In this document: piece after piece, positions 9,867 to 19,589 of the stretch | Position numbering within the stretch: the stretch's first letter is position 1 | Layout: every line of letters begins with the position of its first letter | Source: Pseudomonas putida | GTDB taxonomy: Bacteria > Pseudomonadota > Gammaproteobacteria > Pseudomonadales > Pseudomonadaceae | DNA: 64,000 bases | NCBI RefSeq assembly: GCF_005080685.1 | Contig: NZ_CP039371.1 | Location: 3,410,001 to 3,474,000, forward strand | Reading direction: 5' to 3' | Program-made: the position numbers and the translations under genes | Notes under the pieces: model-generated | Seen by the model: the letters and a program-made list of their open reading frames with translations, nothing else | Told to the model about the DNA's origin: nothing | Databases searched by the model: none

Positions 9867-10526
9867 ATGCTGACCGCCCTGCTGTTCGACCTCGATGGAA
9901 CCCTGACCGATACCGATACCCTGCATTTGCAGGCCTTTCGCCAGTTGCTGCATGACTATGACGGCCGCGAACTGACCCAGGCGCAATTCGATGCGCAGGT
10001 CAGCGGCCGGGCCAATGGCGCCTTGTTCGCCGAGCTGTTCCCCGCCGCCAGTGCCGCCGAGTGCGTGGCCCTGGCCGAGCGCAAGGAGGCGCTGTTCCGC
10101 GAACTGGCCCCGGTGCTCTCGCCGATGCCCGGGCTGTTGCGCTTGCTGGCGCATGCCGAGGCACAGGCGCTGGGCATGTGCGTGGTGACCAACGCCCCGC
10201 GCCTGAATGCCGAGCACATGCTCGAGGCCATGGGCCTGGGCACGCGCTTCGAGCATGTGCTGGTGGCTGAAGAGCTGGCGCGACCCAAGCCCGATCCCTT
10301 GCCGTACCTCACGGGTTTGCACCGATTGGGCGCCATGGCCGAGCAGGCCCTGGCCTTCGAGGATTCGCTGCCGGGAGTGCGTGCGGCCAGTGCGGCAGGG
10401 ATCTTCACCGTGGGGCTGGCCACGACCCAGAGCGAAGAGCGGTTGCTGGCGGCGGGGGCTGGGTTGGTGATCGAGGATTTCGAGGACCCGCGGTTGTGGG
10501 CGCTGATCGGTGATAGACAGGGGTGA
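9867..10526 (+). CDS. HAD-family hydrolase (phosphoglycolate/beta-phosphoglucomutase-like)
   Basis: Cytoplasmic haloacid-dehalogenase phosphatase of 219 residues. Motif I is FDLDGTLTDTD (nucleophile and acid Asp), motif II is VVTNAP, motif III is the Lys in ARPKPDP, and motif IV is FEDSLPGVRAA. The helical cap lies between motifs I and II, as in subclass IA. The ATG at 9867 is the only start consistent with motif I at the N terminus. It stands alone, transcribed away from lexA2. The substrate cannot be deduced. Confidence 0.88.
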   Translation: MLTALLFDLDGTLTDTDTLHLQAFRQLLHDYDGRELTQAQFDAQVSGRANGALFAELFPAASAAECVALAERKEALFRELAPVLSPMPGLLRLLAHAEAQALGMCVVTNAPRLNAEHMLEAMGLGTRFEHVLVAEELARPKPDPLPYLTGLHRLGAMAEQALAFEDSLPGVRAASAAGIFTVGLATTQSEERLLAAGAGLVIEDFEDPRLWALIGDRQG

Positions 10527-10542
10527 GGGCATGCTTCGCGAA

Positions 10543-10825
10543 GCGTGCGCTTGGGTTGTGCAGTGCCGCACACATCGAGCGCCGCCCGCGCGGCGCTTCG
10601 CGGGACAAGCCCGCTCCCACAGTTTGTTGCAACGTGCCACTGTCTGTCAGGCCATGGTTGTCCGCCTTTGGCGGCACCACAAATATCGTGCCGGCCCCAC
10701 CAGACTGACAACAATGGCCTAGCAGACATGATTGGCCCGAAACAGATGTGGGAGCGGGCTTGCCCCGCGAAGCGCCGCGCGGGCGGCGCTCGATGTGTGC
10801 GGCACTGCACAACTCAAGCGCACGC
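10543..10825. repeat. Fold-back repeat element, copy 1 (composite REP pair)
   Basis: A 283-bp imperfect palindrome fills most of the 416-bp gap before the DUF899 gene. The outer arms pair over about 75 bases (GCGTGCGCTTGgGTTG at the left, its complement at the right), run through CGAGCGCCGCCCGCGCGGCGCTTCGCG and end in REP cores (CCCGCTCCCACA / TGTGGGAGCGGG). The centre holds a second inverted pair, TGTCTGTCAGGCCATGGTTGTC against GACAACAATGGCCTAGCAGACA. The same layout recurs at 19128-19347 and 60146-60382. No coding capacity is evident. Confidence 0.85.
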
Positions 10826-10942
10826 CTCCAGAAACGCAACGCCCCCACGCCCCCAACCACTCGTCAGCCCCACCGCTGCCCTGTCGATCCCCTACCCCAT
10901 CCAATCGACCAAAAGCTGAATCCCCCTCGCGGAGTCAGCATC

Positions 10943-11662
10943 ATGAGCACCCAACACCCCATCGCCTCCCGCGCCGAGTGGCTGGCCGCCCGCTACCAGC
11001 TGTGGCTGCACGAAAAAGCCCTCACCCATCAACGCGACGAAGTGGCCGCCGCCCGCCAGGCCTTGCCTTGGGTCAAGATCGAGCAGCCTTACCGGTTCCA
11101 CGGCCCTGACGGCGAACTCAGCCTCGCGGACCTGTTCATCGGCCGCAGCCAACTGCTGGTCTATCACTTCATGTTCGCCGAAGGTTGGAGCGAAGGTTGC
11201 CCCGGATGCTCGTTCCTGGCCGACCACTTCGACGGCGCCAACCTGCACCTGGCCAACCACGACATTTCCCTGGTGGCGGTCTCCCGGGCGCCCTTCGCCG
11301 AATTCCAGGCGTTTCGCCAACGCATGGGCTGGCGCTTCCCTTGGTACTCGTCACACGGTAGCCGTTTCAACGAGGACTTCGGCGTCAGCGTCGGCAACGA
11401 AGGCGCCCGGCAATACAACTACGCCCCGTACACCGGCAACGAAAGCGAACTGCCCGGGCTGAGCGCCTTCTACCGAGACACCGATGGCAGCTTGTATCAC
11501 ACCTATTCGACCTATGCCCGCGGCCTGGACATCCTCGTCAATACCTACAACTTCCTCGACCTGGCCCCGCTAGGGCGCAACGAGGATGGCACCATGGACT
11601 GGGTTCGCCACCACGACCGCTACGAGGGCCAAGCTGCCACGCCACATTGCTGTCATCGCTAG
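10943..11662 (+). CDS. DUF899 thioredoxin-like protein
   Basis: Conserved protein of 239 residues with the DUF899 fold, a thioredoxin-like family of unsettled function. The hallmark GCPGCSFLADHFDG is present, with the CxxC pair at the position of a thioredoxin active site and the family pattern H-F-M-F just before it. The C terminus has a histidine- and cysteine-rich tail (TPHCCHR). The ATG at 10943 follows GGAGTCAGC. Longer in-frame extensions run into the upstream repeat element and are rejected. It stands alone; no regulatory link is visible. Confidence 0.85.
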   Translation: MSTQHPIASRAEWLAARYQLWLHEKALTHQRDEVAAARQALPWVKIEQPYRFHGPDGELSLADLFIGRSQLLVYHFMFAEGWSEGCPGCSFLADHFDGANLHLANHDISLVAVSRAPFAEFQAFRQRMGWRFPWYSSHGSRFNEDFGVSVGNEGARQYNYAPYTGNESELPGLSAFYRDTDGSLYHTYSTYARGLDILVNTYNFLDLAPLGRNEDGTMDWVRHHDRYEGQAATPHCCHR

Positions 11663-11734
11663 TACCAGGAAGCTGCGGCGGTTTTCCGGAAACCGGCCAT
11701 ACTTCAGCCGTCCCCCACGAGCCGACGACTGTTT

Positions 11735-13289
11735 ATGGCCAACCGCCGCCGCTTGTTCCAACTACGCCCCCTGATTCTGGGCATGGTCCTGCTGGCCTGC
11801 CTGGCGACGCTGGCGAACACCCTCTACGTGGCCTACCGGGTGCAACAGACCGCCCTGGTGCAATCGAGCCTGCAGGCCAACCAGGCCTATGCCAGCAAGG
11901 TGGCCTCGAGCATGAATGCGTTCATAAAGTCAGCACGCGACCACCTGCGCTACAGCGCCACGCTACTGGCAACCGGCATGCCCGACGCCGAGCTGCGCGT
12001 CGCCGAAGCACGGCGGCTGCAGGCCCAGGACCTGGACTTCAACTCGATCGTCATCGTCAATGCCCAAGGCCGTATCCTCGCGGCCTACCCGGACATTCGC
12101 CAGATCGCCAGCAGTCGCCAGAGCTCGTCCGAGATCCTCCAGGCCGTGGATTCACGCAAGTCGCACATCAGCAACGCCTACACCTCGCGCGGAGGCGATC
12201 TGGTGGTGTTCATCTCCGAACCCATCCTGGCAACCGACGGCACCTACCTGGGCCTGGTCGGCGGCTCGGTATTCCTCAAGAAGGAAAGCGAACTGCACAC
12301 GGTGATCGGCGCTCATTACCAGAACAATGGCTCCTATGCGTTCGTCGCCGACGCCAACCGGCGCTTGCTGTACCACCCGGACCATGCACTCATCGGCAGC
12401 GTCGCCAGCGGCAGCCCGACCATCGAAGCGGCGCTGCGCGGCGAAACCGGCAATCTGGATGCGCCAAACTACATCGGCATCCCGATGCTCGCAGGCTTCG
12501 CCCCAGTGGCTGATGCGCAATGGGCGGTGGTCGCCCAGCAACCCCGCGAAGTGGCCCTGGCGCCCTTGCGCGAACTCATGCAGAAAGTGGCGCTATACGT
12601 GCTGCCGACCAGTGCGATCGGCCTGCTGCTGATGTTCTGGCTGACTCAGTACCTGACCAAACCTCTGCGCCATCTCGCCCATGCCGCCAGGCACTTTACT
12701 TCGAATCACACCGAGGCGAACCTCAAGCGCATCGACGCCTGGTATGCCGAGGCCGCCGCCATTCGCAGCGCCCTGCTGACCGGCGAGCAACTGCTGCAGG
12801 AGCGCTTCGGCAAGCTGCGCCAAGAGGCAGAAAGCGACGCGCTCACCGGGCTGCCCAACCGTCGAGCGCTTCAAGCAGCCCTCGACATACTGATGGAGGG
12901 CCAGCGCGATTTCGCTGTGCTGGCGCTGGACATCGACCACTTCAAGCGCGTGAACGACACCTACGGCCACGATGCCGGCGACGAGGTGCTGCAACACCTC
13001 GCCGAGCTGCTGCGTCAGCGCTCTCGTCATGAGGACCTGCCCTGCCGGGTCGGCGGCGAAGAATTCACCATGCTTCTGCCCGACACAAAGCTCGCCGATG
13101 CCCGGCGCATTGCCGAACGCATCCGCGAAGCGGTCGAGCAGGCCGACACACCCCACGTCGGCCGCCTGACCCTGTCGATCGGCGTGGCCTGCCGCCAACC
13201 TGAAACCGAATTGGCCGAAACCCTGCTCAAGCAGGCCGACGAACAGCTCTACAAGGCCAAGCAGAGCGGTCGCAACCGCGTCGAGGTAT

Positions 13290-13300
<11 letters not shown>
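11735..13300 (+). CDS. Membrane diguanylate cyclase with dCache-type sensor
   Basis: Inner-membrane enzyme making cyclic di-GMP from two GTP. TM1 lies at ~11-31, a periplasmic double-Cache-like sensor at ~35-275, TM2 at ~285-305, and a GGDEF domain at ~355-515. The active site is GGEEF (440-444), and the preceding RHED (431-434), five residues away, fits the inhibitory I-site Rxx[14 protein letters not shown] marks the domain start. No EAL domain is present, so it should act only as a synthase. It ends 11 bp inside the 3' end of the convergent ureG. The ligand is unknown; related Cache domains bind small organic acids or amino acids. Confidence 0.92.
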
Positions 13301-13913
<613 letters not shown>

Positions 13914-13924
13914 GAAGGCAGTCC

Positions 13925-14599
13925 TCAAGAACGGAACAAACGGGTGTATTGAGTTTCGTGTCGTGACGAGGCGATGGCCAGCAACGGCAGGCCACCACCA
14001 AGCTGGTCGTCGCCGAGGGCCAAGGCCTGGTCGAGCACGCCGGGCAGCTCGGCGCCCAGATCGCGTAGCAGGGTCTGCGCGGCTTGCTGGCCGAATGGCA
14101 CCAGCTTGACGCCGGCCATCACCGCACCTTCGAGCCAGGCAAAGGCATGGCCCAGGGCGAGCTGACGCAACGGAATCGACCAATGCGCGGCCAGCCAGGC
14201 CATACCAGCCAACTGGGTCAACGCCAGGCTGGCGCGCCAGGCCGGGTCCTGGCCCAATTGCCAGCCATCGATCATCCGCGCCAAGGCCGCGCCGCGCTGT
14301 TGCTCTTCCAGGCGCAGCTCGGCGGTTTCGCGGTTGGCCAGGAGAAACCGGCTCCAGCGCGCGAAGGCCTCGGCATCGCCTGCCTGGCAGGCCTGATACA
14401 GGCGCGCCAGCACCGGCCAGTCGAGGTAGACGAGGGTGTCGCGCACCTGCTCGCGCTGCCAGGCGGCGAAGCCAGCCGTGTCACGCACCCAGCCCGCCTC
14501 CACGGCCCACTCGAGCCCCTGCGAATAGGTGAAGCCACCGACCGGCAGGCCGGGGCTGGCCAGCTGCAGCAAGCGCAGCAGTGCCAGGTCGCTGTTCAT
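13925..14599 (-). CDS. ureF: Urease accessory protein UreF
   Basis: Helical accessory protein that acts as a GTPase effector in the UreD-UreF-UreG nickel-insertion complex, 224 residues. The family N terminus [24 protein letters not shown] is recognisable, as is the conserved C-terminal region ([11 protein letters not shown]). The ATG at 14599 overlaps the hupE stop by one base (TGATG), so the two are translationally coupled. The stop is 11 bp before ureG. Confidence 0.95.
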   Translation of the reverse strand: MNSDLALLRLLQLASPGLPVGGFTYSQGLEWAVEAGWVRDTAGFAAWQREQVRDTLVYLDWPVLARLYQACQAGDAEAFARWSRFLLANRETAELRLEEQQRGAALARMIDGWQLGQDPAWRASLALTQLAGMAWLAAHWSIPLRQLALGHAFAWLEGAVMAGVKLVPFGQQAAQTLLRDLGAELPGVLDQALALGDDQLGGGLPLLAIASSRHETQYTRLFRS

Positions 14600-15147
14600 C
14601 AACCGGCCAGCACCATGGCAGCGCCGGCCAGCAGGCCGCCACCGAAGGCCTTTTGCAGACCGCTGTGGCGGCGCAGCAGGCAACCGACGGCGAAGCCGGC
14701 TAGCAACAACAGGCCGCTGACGGTGACAAAGCCAGCGCTGAACTGCCAGAACGCGCTAGGTGTCGCTTCCACACCGTGGGCCCAGCCATGGAACAGGGCG
14801 AACACCGGCATGGCGAGCGCCAGCAACAGTTGTCGGCTGGGCAACAGCACGGCGGCGGCAGCGACCAAGACCGACACGGCGATCATGCTTTCCATGCCCA
14901 GCACGTCACCGAACAGGTGGCCGCACACGGCGCCAGCGAACATGGCCGCCAGGGTCGCCAGCGGCAAAGCCAGGTTGCGCCGGGTCAGCGCGGCCAACAC
15001 GCCAGTACCCAGCAGCATGAGCAGGTGATCAAGGCCAGTCAGTGGGTGCAGCAGGCCATCGTGCAGCGGATTGGCGTCGTGACCGGGGTGGGCAAAGGCC
15101 GGCAGCGCGACCATCAGCAGGACAAGGGCGAAAGTCTTTTTCATCAT
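14599..15147 (-). CDS. ureJ: HupE/UreJ-family nickel permease
   Basis: Small inner-membrane protein expected to bring nickel to the urease assembly system. About 182 residues with an N-terminal signal-like helix (KKTFALVLLMVALPAFA), then the family motif HPGHD directly after the cleavage region and HPLTGLDHLLMLLGTG, a histidine-containing metal-binding helix. Five or six membrane segments follow. Two adjacent ATGs (15147, 15144) follow GGAG and either could be used. It lies between ureE and ureF, supporting a nickel role. hupE is the alternative name. Confidence 0.88.
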   Translation of the reverse strand: MMKKTFALVLLMVALPAFAHPGHDANPLHDGLLHPLTGLDHLLMLLGTGVLAALTRRNLALPLATLAAMFAGAVCGHLFGDVLGMESMIAVSVLVAAAAVLLPSRQLLLALAMPVFALFHGWAHGVEATPSAFWQFSAGFVTVSGLLLLAGFAVGCLLRRHSGLQKAFGGGLLAGAAMVLAG

Positions 15148-15166
15148 GGACTCCATGCAAGGCAGA

Positions 15167-15658
15167 TCAGGCGTGGGACGGCAGGCGCACGAACGGGTGG
15201 TCGTGGCCGTGGCTATGGTTATGGCTGTGTGGCGCGCTCTGGTAGGCGCCAGCTTCGGGCTCGAAGGGTGCCTGCTCGGCCTCCACCGTCAGGCCCAGGC
15301 CACGCGCCATGTCGTCGAGTACGTGGTCCTGCTGGTAGCGCAGCAGGCCCGGCTCGATCTGCAACGGCACATGGCGGTTGCCCAGGTGATAGGCAGCACG
15401 AGCCAGCAGGTGCGGATCGTCGCAGCGCACCGTGGACACCGCCTCAGGCGCGGCGAGCACCTGCACGACCAGGCTGCCGCTGGCATCGGCGAGCAACTCG
15501 CCACCGCGCAACAGGTGCCCGCGCTCGAGCATCAGCCCTGCCTCGCGGCCATCGTCGAGGGTCACGCGCAGACGGCTCTTGATGCGGCTGTCGACATCCA
15601 GGGTGACGGTGCCGTCGACGCGCTCGGCGGCGTCGATGCGGCGGTTCAGAACAATCAT
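15167..15658 (-). CDS. ureE: Urease nickel metallochaperone UreE
   Basis: Dimeric nickel-binding chaperone that loads the UreDFG-apourease complex, 163 residues. The N-terminal peptide-binding domain (MIVLNRRIDAAERVDGT) is followed by the metal-binding domain with AAYHLGNRHVPLQIE, whose histidine is the conserved interface ligand. The C terminus ends in a histidine-rich tail, HSHNHSHGHDH, a nickel-storage feature seen in many UreE proteins. The ATG at 15658 follows a strong GAAGGAGAG site and lies 10 bp after the ureC stop. Confidence 0.96.
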   Translation of the reverse strand: MIVLNRRIDAAERVDGTVTLDVDSRIKSRLRVTLDDGREAGLMLERGHLLRGGELLADASGSLVVQVLAAPEAVSTVRCDDPHLLARAAYHLGNRHVPLQIEPGLLRYQQDHVLDDMARGLGLTVEAEQAPFEPEAGAYQSAPHSHNHSHGHDHPFVRLPSHA

Positions 15659-15668
15659 CTTCTCTCCT

Positions 15669-17372
15669 TCAGAACAGGAAATAACGCTGGGCCAGCGGCA
15701 GCTCGCTGGCCGGCTCGCAGACCAGCAGTTCGCCATCGGCGCGCACCTGATAAGTTTGCGAATCGACCTCGATCACCGGCTGCAGGGTGTTGTGCAGCAT
15801 GTCGGCCTTGCGCACCCGGCGGCAGCCGTGGGCCACGCCGATCAGACTGCGCAGCCCCAGCTCCTCGGCAAGGCCACGGTCCATGGCCGCCTGGGGCAAG
15901 AAGGTCATGCGCGTGGCATGACGGGCGGCGCCAAGGGCGCCGAACATCGGCCGGTAGTGCACCGGCTGCGGGGTCGGGATGGAGCCATTGATGTCGCCCA
16001 TGGGCGCGGTCGCGATCATCCCCCCCTTGATCACCAGCGCCGGCTTGACCGCGAAGAACGCCGGCGCCCAGAGCACCAGGTCAGCCAGCTTGCCCACTTC
16101 CACCGAGCCGACTTCATGGGCGATGCCATGGGTCAACGCGGGATTGATGGTGTACTTGGCGATGTAGCGCTTGACCCGGAAGTTGTCGCTGTAGGCGCCA
16201 TCCGGGGCCAGGGGGCCGCGGCGCAGCTTCATCTGGTGGGCCACCTGCCAGGTGCGCAGCACCACTTCGCCAACCCGGCCCATGGCCTGCGAGTCGGACG
16301 AGGTCATGGCGAAGGCGCCCATGTCGTGGAGGATGTCCTCGGCGGCAATGGTTTCACGGCGGATGCGCGACTCGGCGAAGGCCACGTCCTCGGCGATGCT
16401 CGGGTCCAGGTGATGGCAGACCATCAGCATGTCCAGATGCTCGTCGACGGTGTTGACCGTGTACGGCAGGGTCGGGTTGGTCGAGGACGGCAGCACGTTG
16501 GCCTGCCCCGCCGCGCGGATGATGTCCGGGGCGTGGCCGCCACCAGCACCTTCGGTGTGGAAGGTATGGATGGTGCGATCGCCGATGGCCGCCAGGGTGT
16601 CCTCGATGCAGCCGGACTCGTTGAGGGTGTCGGTGTGGATCGCCACCTGAATGTCCATTTCCTCGGCCACACCCAGGCAGCAGTCGATCGCCGCCGGGGT
16701 CGAACCCCAGTCCTCATGCAGCTTCAGGCCCACCGCGCCGGCGGCGATCTGCTCGCGCAGCGCCTCTGGGCGCGAGGCGTTGCCCTTGCCCAGCAGACCG
16801 ATGTTGATCGGCAGGGTGTCGGCGGCCTGGAGCATCCGCGCCAGGTACCAAGGCCCCGGCGTGCAGGTGGTGGCGTTGGTGCCGGTGGCCGGGCCGGTGC
16901 CGCCACCGATGAAGGTGGTGACGCCACTGGTGAGCGCTTCCTCGACCTGCTGCGGGCAGATGAAGTGAATGTGCGAATCGATGCCGCCTGCGGTGACGAT
17001 CTTGCCTTCGGCGGCGATCACCTCGGTGCCCGGCCCTACCGGCACGGTCACGCCCGGCTGCACGTCGGGGTTGCCGGCCTTGCCGATGGCGGCGATGCGG
17101 CCCTGCTTGACGCCGATGTCGGCCTTGACGATGCCCCAGTGGTCGATGATCAGCGCGTTGGTCAGCACCAGGTCCATGGCCTCGGCGGACAACATCTGGC
17201 CCTGGCCCATGCCGTCGCGGATGACCTTGCCGCCGCCGAACTTGACCTCTTCGCCGTAGATCGTGAAGTCCTTTTCGACCTCCACCCACAGCGCGGTATC
17301 GGCCAGGCGCACGCGGTCGCCAACGGTGGGGCCGAACATGTCGGCGTATGCCCGGCGGGAAATACGGCTCAT
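15669..17372 (-). CDS. ureC: Urease alpha subunit UreC
   Basis: Catalytic subunit of urease, hydrolysing urea to ammonia and carbamate with a dinickel centre; 567 residues, full length. Metal ligands are seen in [14 protein letters not shown] (HxH), in the lysine of [10 protein letters not shown] that becomes carbamylated, and in [12 protein letters not shown]. The flap region with its catalytic histidine is [20 protein letters not shown]. Its start overlaps the ureB stop by 4 bp. The cluster order ureD-A-B-C-E-J-F-G is typical of pseudomonads. Confidence 0.98.
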   Translation of the reverse strand: MSRISRRAYADMFGPTVGDRVRLADTALWVEVEKDFTIYGEEVKFGGGKVIRDGMGQGQMLSAEAMDLVLTNALIIDHWGIVKADIGVKQGRIAAIGKAGNPDVQPGVTVPVGPGTEVIAAEGKIVTAGGIDSHIHFICPQQVEEALTSGVTTFIGGGTGPATGTNATTCTPGPWYLARMLQAADTLPINIGLLGKGNASRPEALREQIAAGAVGLKLHEDWGSTPAAIDCCLGVAEEMDIQVAIHTDTLNESGCIEDTLAAIGDRTIHTFHTEGAGGGHAPDIIRAAGQANVLPSSTNPTLPYTVNTVDEHLDMLMVCHHLDPSIAEDVAFAESRIRRETIAAEDILHDMGAFAMTSSDSQAMGRVGEVVLRTWQVAHQMKLRRGPLAPDGAYSDNFRVKRYIAKYTINPALTHGIAHEVGSVEVGKLADLVLWAPAFFAVKPALVIKGGMIATAPMGDINGSIPTPQPVHYRPMFGALGAARHATRMTFLPQAAMDRGLAEELGLRSLIGVAHGCRRVRKADMLHNTLQPVIEVDSQTYQVRADGELLVCEPASELPLAQRYFLF

Positions 17373-17686
17373 GCCCTGCCCTCCAGCGCGCCCATCACCT
17401 TGCCCTGGAAGCCGTGGACCTCGCGCTTGCCGGCGTAGGCCACCAGTTGCACGGTACGCGACTGTCCCGGCTCGAAACGCACCGCGGTGCCAGCCGGGAT
17501 GTCCAGGCGAAAGCCGCGGGTCGGTTCGCGCTCGAACACCAACGCGTCGTTGACCTCGAAGAAGTGGTAATGCGAACCGACTTGCACGGGTCGGTCGCCA
17601 TGGTTGGCCACGCTGACGCTGACCGTTTCGCGACCGACATTGAGTTCGATGTCGCCGGCGGCGACCTGGATTTCTCCTGGGATCAT
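17369..17686 (-). CDS. ureB: Urease beta subunit UreB
   Basis: Structural beta subunit of the urease (alpha-beta-gamma) trimer, 105 residues. It begins [19 protein letters not shown] and contains [12 protein letters not shown] and [15 protein letters not shown], all family hallmarks. The ATG at 17686 follows AGGAGCCCAGC; the upstream in-frame extension into the gap is dropped. It overlaps ureC by 4 bp, giving translational coupling and equal subunit supply. Confidence 0.97.
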   Translation of the reverse strand: MIPGEIQVAAGDIELNVGRETVSVSVANHGDRPVQVGSHYHFFEVNDALVFEREPTRGFRLDIPAGTAVRFEPGQSRTVQLVAYAGKREVHGFQGKVMGALEGRA

Positions 17687-17705
17687 GCTGGGCTCCTGGG
17701 CCGGA

Positions 17706-18008
17706 TCAAACGATAGGGTCATGCACGGTCACCAGCTTGGTGCCATCGGGGAAGGTGGCTTCGACCTGCACGTCGTGGAGCATCTCGGCAACGCCTTCCA
17801 TCACTTGCTCGCGGCCGAGCACCTCGCGGCCCATGCTCATCAGCTCGGCGACGGTGCGACCATCGCGGGCGCCTTCGAGCACCGCCGCGCTGATCAACGC
17901 CACCGCCTCCGGGTAGTTGAGCTTGAGGCCACGGGCCAGGCGCCGTTCGGCCAGCAGCGCGGCGGTGAACAGCAGCAGTTTGTCTTTCTCTCTCGGGGTC
18001 AGCTCCAT
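17706..18008 (-). CDS. ureA: Urease gamma subunit UreA
   Basis: Smallest structural subunit of urease, exactly 100 residues as in most bacteria. The sequence [18 protein letters not shown], the middle [10 protein letters not shown] and the C-terminal [12 protein letters not shown] are diagnostic. It lies 9 bp downstream of ureD and 19 bp upstream of ureB in a single minus-strand operon. Confidence 0.98.
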   Translation of the reverse strand: MELTPREKDKLLLFTAALLAERRLARGLKLNYPEAVALISAAVLEGARDGRTVAELMSMGREVLGREQVMEGVAEMLHDVQVEATFPDGTKLVTVHDPIV

Positions 18009-18017
18009 GGCGCTCTC

Positions 18018-18851
18018 TCAAGTGGCCCAAATGCGCGGCGGGCACGCAGGCAGACCGAGGACGGCCGGGCGCAATACGTGCCAAAGGCGCTGCAGGGTGT
18101 GTTGCAGATGTTGGTTGTCGTGGTCGAGCAGGCGGATCACCAGCAGTGGGCCGAGCAACGTGGCGCCGGCAGGGATGGCCAGATCGTCGAGTAGCAGCCG
18201 CACCTGGTCCAGTACGGCCTGATCGGCAGGCGTGGCGCAAAAGGTGGCGAGCAGCGGGTGTCCGGCCAGCTTGCCGAGTTGCCCGCCTTCGATACGCAGA
18301 CGCTCGTGCAGGCCGGGGGCTTCAGGGAGTTCGACTTGCAGGCGGCTGTCCAGGGCGCCCTGGTCGAAACGCTCGTTCATCACGGGGCGTCCCAGGCACA
18401 AGGTTTCCCAGGCCAGCAGACGGGCGCCGGGCTCGAGGGTGAACCGGCTGTCGAGGCTGGCGCGGGCGCCATTGAAAAAGATGCTGTCCTGCGGCAGCCA
18501 TTCGAGGGTGCTGCCGGCTTGCAGATGAAAGCGCTGCGTCAGCCGCGCGGTGGGGCCGATGCTGCGATAGAACTTGCTGGCACCAGGCATGGTGAGCAGC
18601 GCATGACTGCCCGGCTCGAGGTGGATATCCAGCTCGAGCCGGTCGCCCGCGACGATGCCGCCCGGGGGATGCAGAACATAAACGTGACAAGGCGCACCTT
18701 CCGGGTAGAACGGGCGCTGCACCAAAAGAGGTCCGAAATGACGCCGCGCACCAAGGCGGGTCACGCCATCGCGCGCGACGAAGCGCAACTGCAGGTGCGC
18801 GCTCCAGCCTGCAGCGTGTTCCGGTGGTTCGATGTGCTCCGCCTGCGACAT
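18018..18851 (-). CDS. ureD: Urease accessory protein UreD
   Basis: Scaffold protein that binds apourease and UreF-UreG during nickel insertion, 277 residues. Family motifs include RRHFGPLLVQRPFYPEG, VLHPPGGIVAGD and TMPGASKFYRS. First gene of the cluster. Neither a urea transporter (urt) nor a regulator is found in the 738 bp upstream, which hold a fold-back repeat and then ilvE on the other strand. No convincing sigma-54 or NtrC site was seen before it. Confidence 0.95.
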   Translation of the reverse strand: MSQAEHIEPPEHAAGWSAHLQLRFVARDGVTRLGARRHFGPLLVQRPFYPEGAPCHVYVLHPPGGIVAGDRLELDIHLEPGSHALLTMPGASKFYRSIGPTARLTQRFHLQAGSTLEWLPQDSIFFNGARASLDSRFTLEPGARLLAWETLCLGRPVMNERFDQGALDSRLQVELPEAPGLHERLRIEGGQLGKLAGHPLLATFCATPADQAVLDQVRLLLDDLAIPAGATLLGPLLVIRLLDHDNQHLQHTLQRLWHVLRPAVLGLPACPPRIWAT

Positions 18852-19127
18852 CCTGCGGCCCCTGATAATCCGTGGCCTGACGGCCGTTTAGAGAGTCAGC
18901 TGCACGGTTCCGCAAGGACGTTTCAGGCTGACCACTCGATCAAATTCGCTAGCGGGATATAGCAGGTTGCGGGCCAACTTCGCAGGTGAAGGAAGATGAA
19001 ACATTTGCGGCGATGGCTCTGGCATGGGGCGTGGGCGCCTAGGGCGCACTTTGGAGGGGCGCAGCTGGGCCCTGTTTCGGTGCTGAGAGGTTCAGGTGCA
19101 GGGCGCGAGCATTGCAGGGAGGCTGAG
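18852..19127. other. Non-coding stretch upstream of ureD
   Basis: The 276 bases between the ureD start and the fold-back element hold no supported gene. They should contain the urease promoter, but no clear sigma-70 or sigma-54 pair was found on the minus strand. AT-rich patches near 18935-18965 (around CGATCAAATTCG and GATATAGC) are the most promoter-like part. Confidence 0.4.
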
Positions 19128-19347
19128 ATCGAGCGCCGCCCGCGCGGCGCATCGCGACGCAAGGCCGCTCCCACATTTGTTGCAACGTGCCACTGTCTGA
19201 TAAGCCATGGTTGTCAGCCTGATGGGCCCGGCGAGATATTTGTGTTGTCCCCAAAGGCGAACAACCATGGCCTGACAGACAGTGGCACGTTGCAACAAAT
19301 GTGGGAGCGGCCTTGCGTCGCGATGCGCCGCGCGGGCGGCGCTCGAT
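19128..19347. repeat. Fold-back repeat element, copy 2
   Basis: About 220 bp with arms of some 88 bases that pair nearly perfectly (ATCGAGCGCCGCCCGCGCGG at the left, its complement ending at 19347). The arms include REP-like GGCCGCTCCCACA, the shared block TTGTTGCAACGTGCCACTGT and the block GCCATGGTTGTC. A further partial arm (GCGCGGCGCTCGATCGCG) follows at about 19395-19415. Same family as 10543-10825 and 60146-60382, but its REP cores carry the GCGACGCAAGGCC variant. Confidence 0.85.
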
Positions 19348-19589
19348 TTAAGCGGCACTGCAACCCTCCAGCGCACGCGTCGCGATGCGCCCCCCGCGCG
19401 GCGCTCGATCGCGAAACCACTACAAATCTGGCCGCCTGCCGACCGCACTCCCCGCCCTCGGAAACCCTCCCAATCGAAGCCAATTCATGACTGGCCGTTC
19501 CCGATCCGCGGCGGATGTATTATCGTGGCGAGGTGCGCATATAACAGTCGCCCGAGCCATCGGGCATCTGCAAGACAATCGAGGGTGTC
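19348..19589 (+). promoter_or_regulatory. ilvE upstream region
   Basis: 242 bases without a supported gene. A candidate -10 TATTAT lies at 19517-19522 in an otherwise GC-rich stretch, about 70 bp before the ilvE start. No leader-peptide attenuator (a run of Ile/Leu/Val codons followed by a terminator) was seen. Confidence 0.35.

Noticed and set aside
10510-10919. Several short open frames before the DUF899 gene
   Set aside because: All derive from the palindromic repeat and occur in mirror form on both strands.
15432-17438. 668-codon open frame on the plus strand
   Set aside because: Antisense shadow of ureC; histidine/glycine-rich composition typical of such shadows.
18996-19490. 164-codon open frame before ilvE
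   Set aside because: It runs through the fold-back repeat and has no ribosome binding site or normal coding bias.
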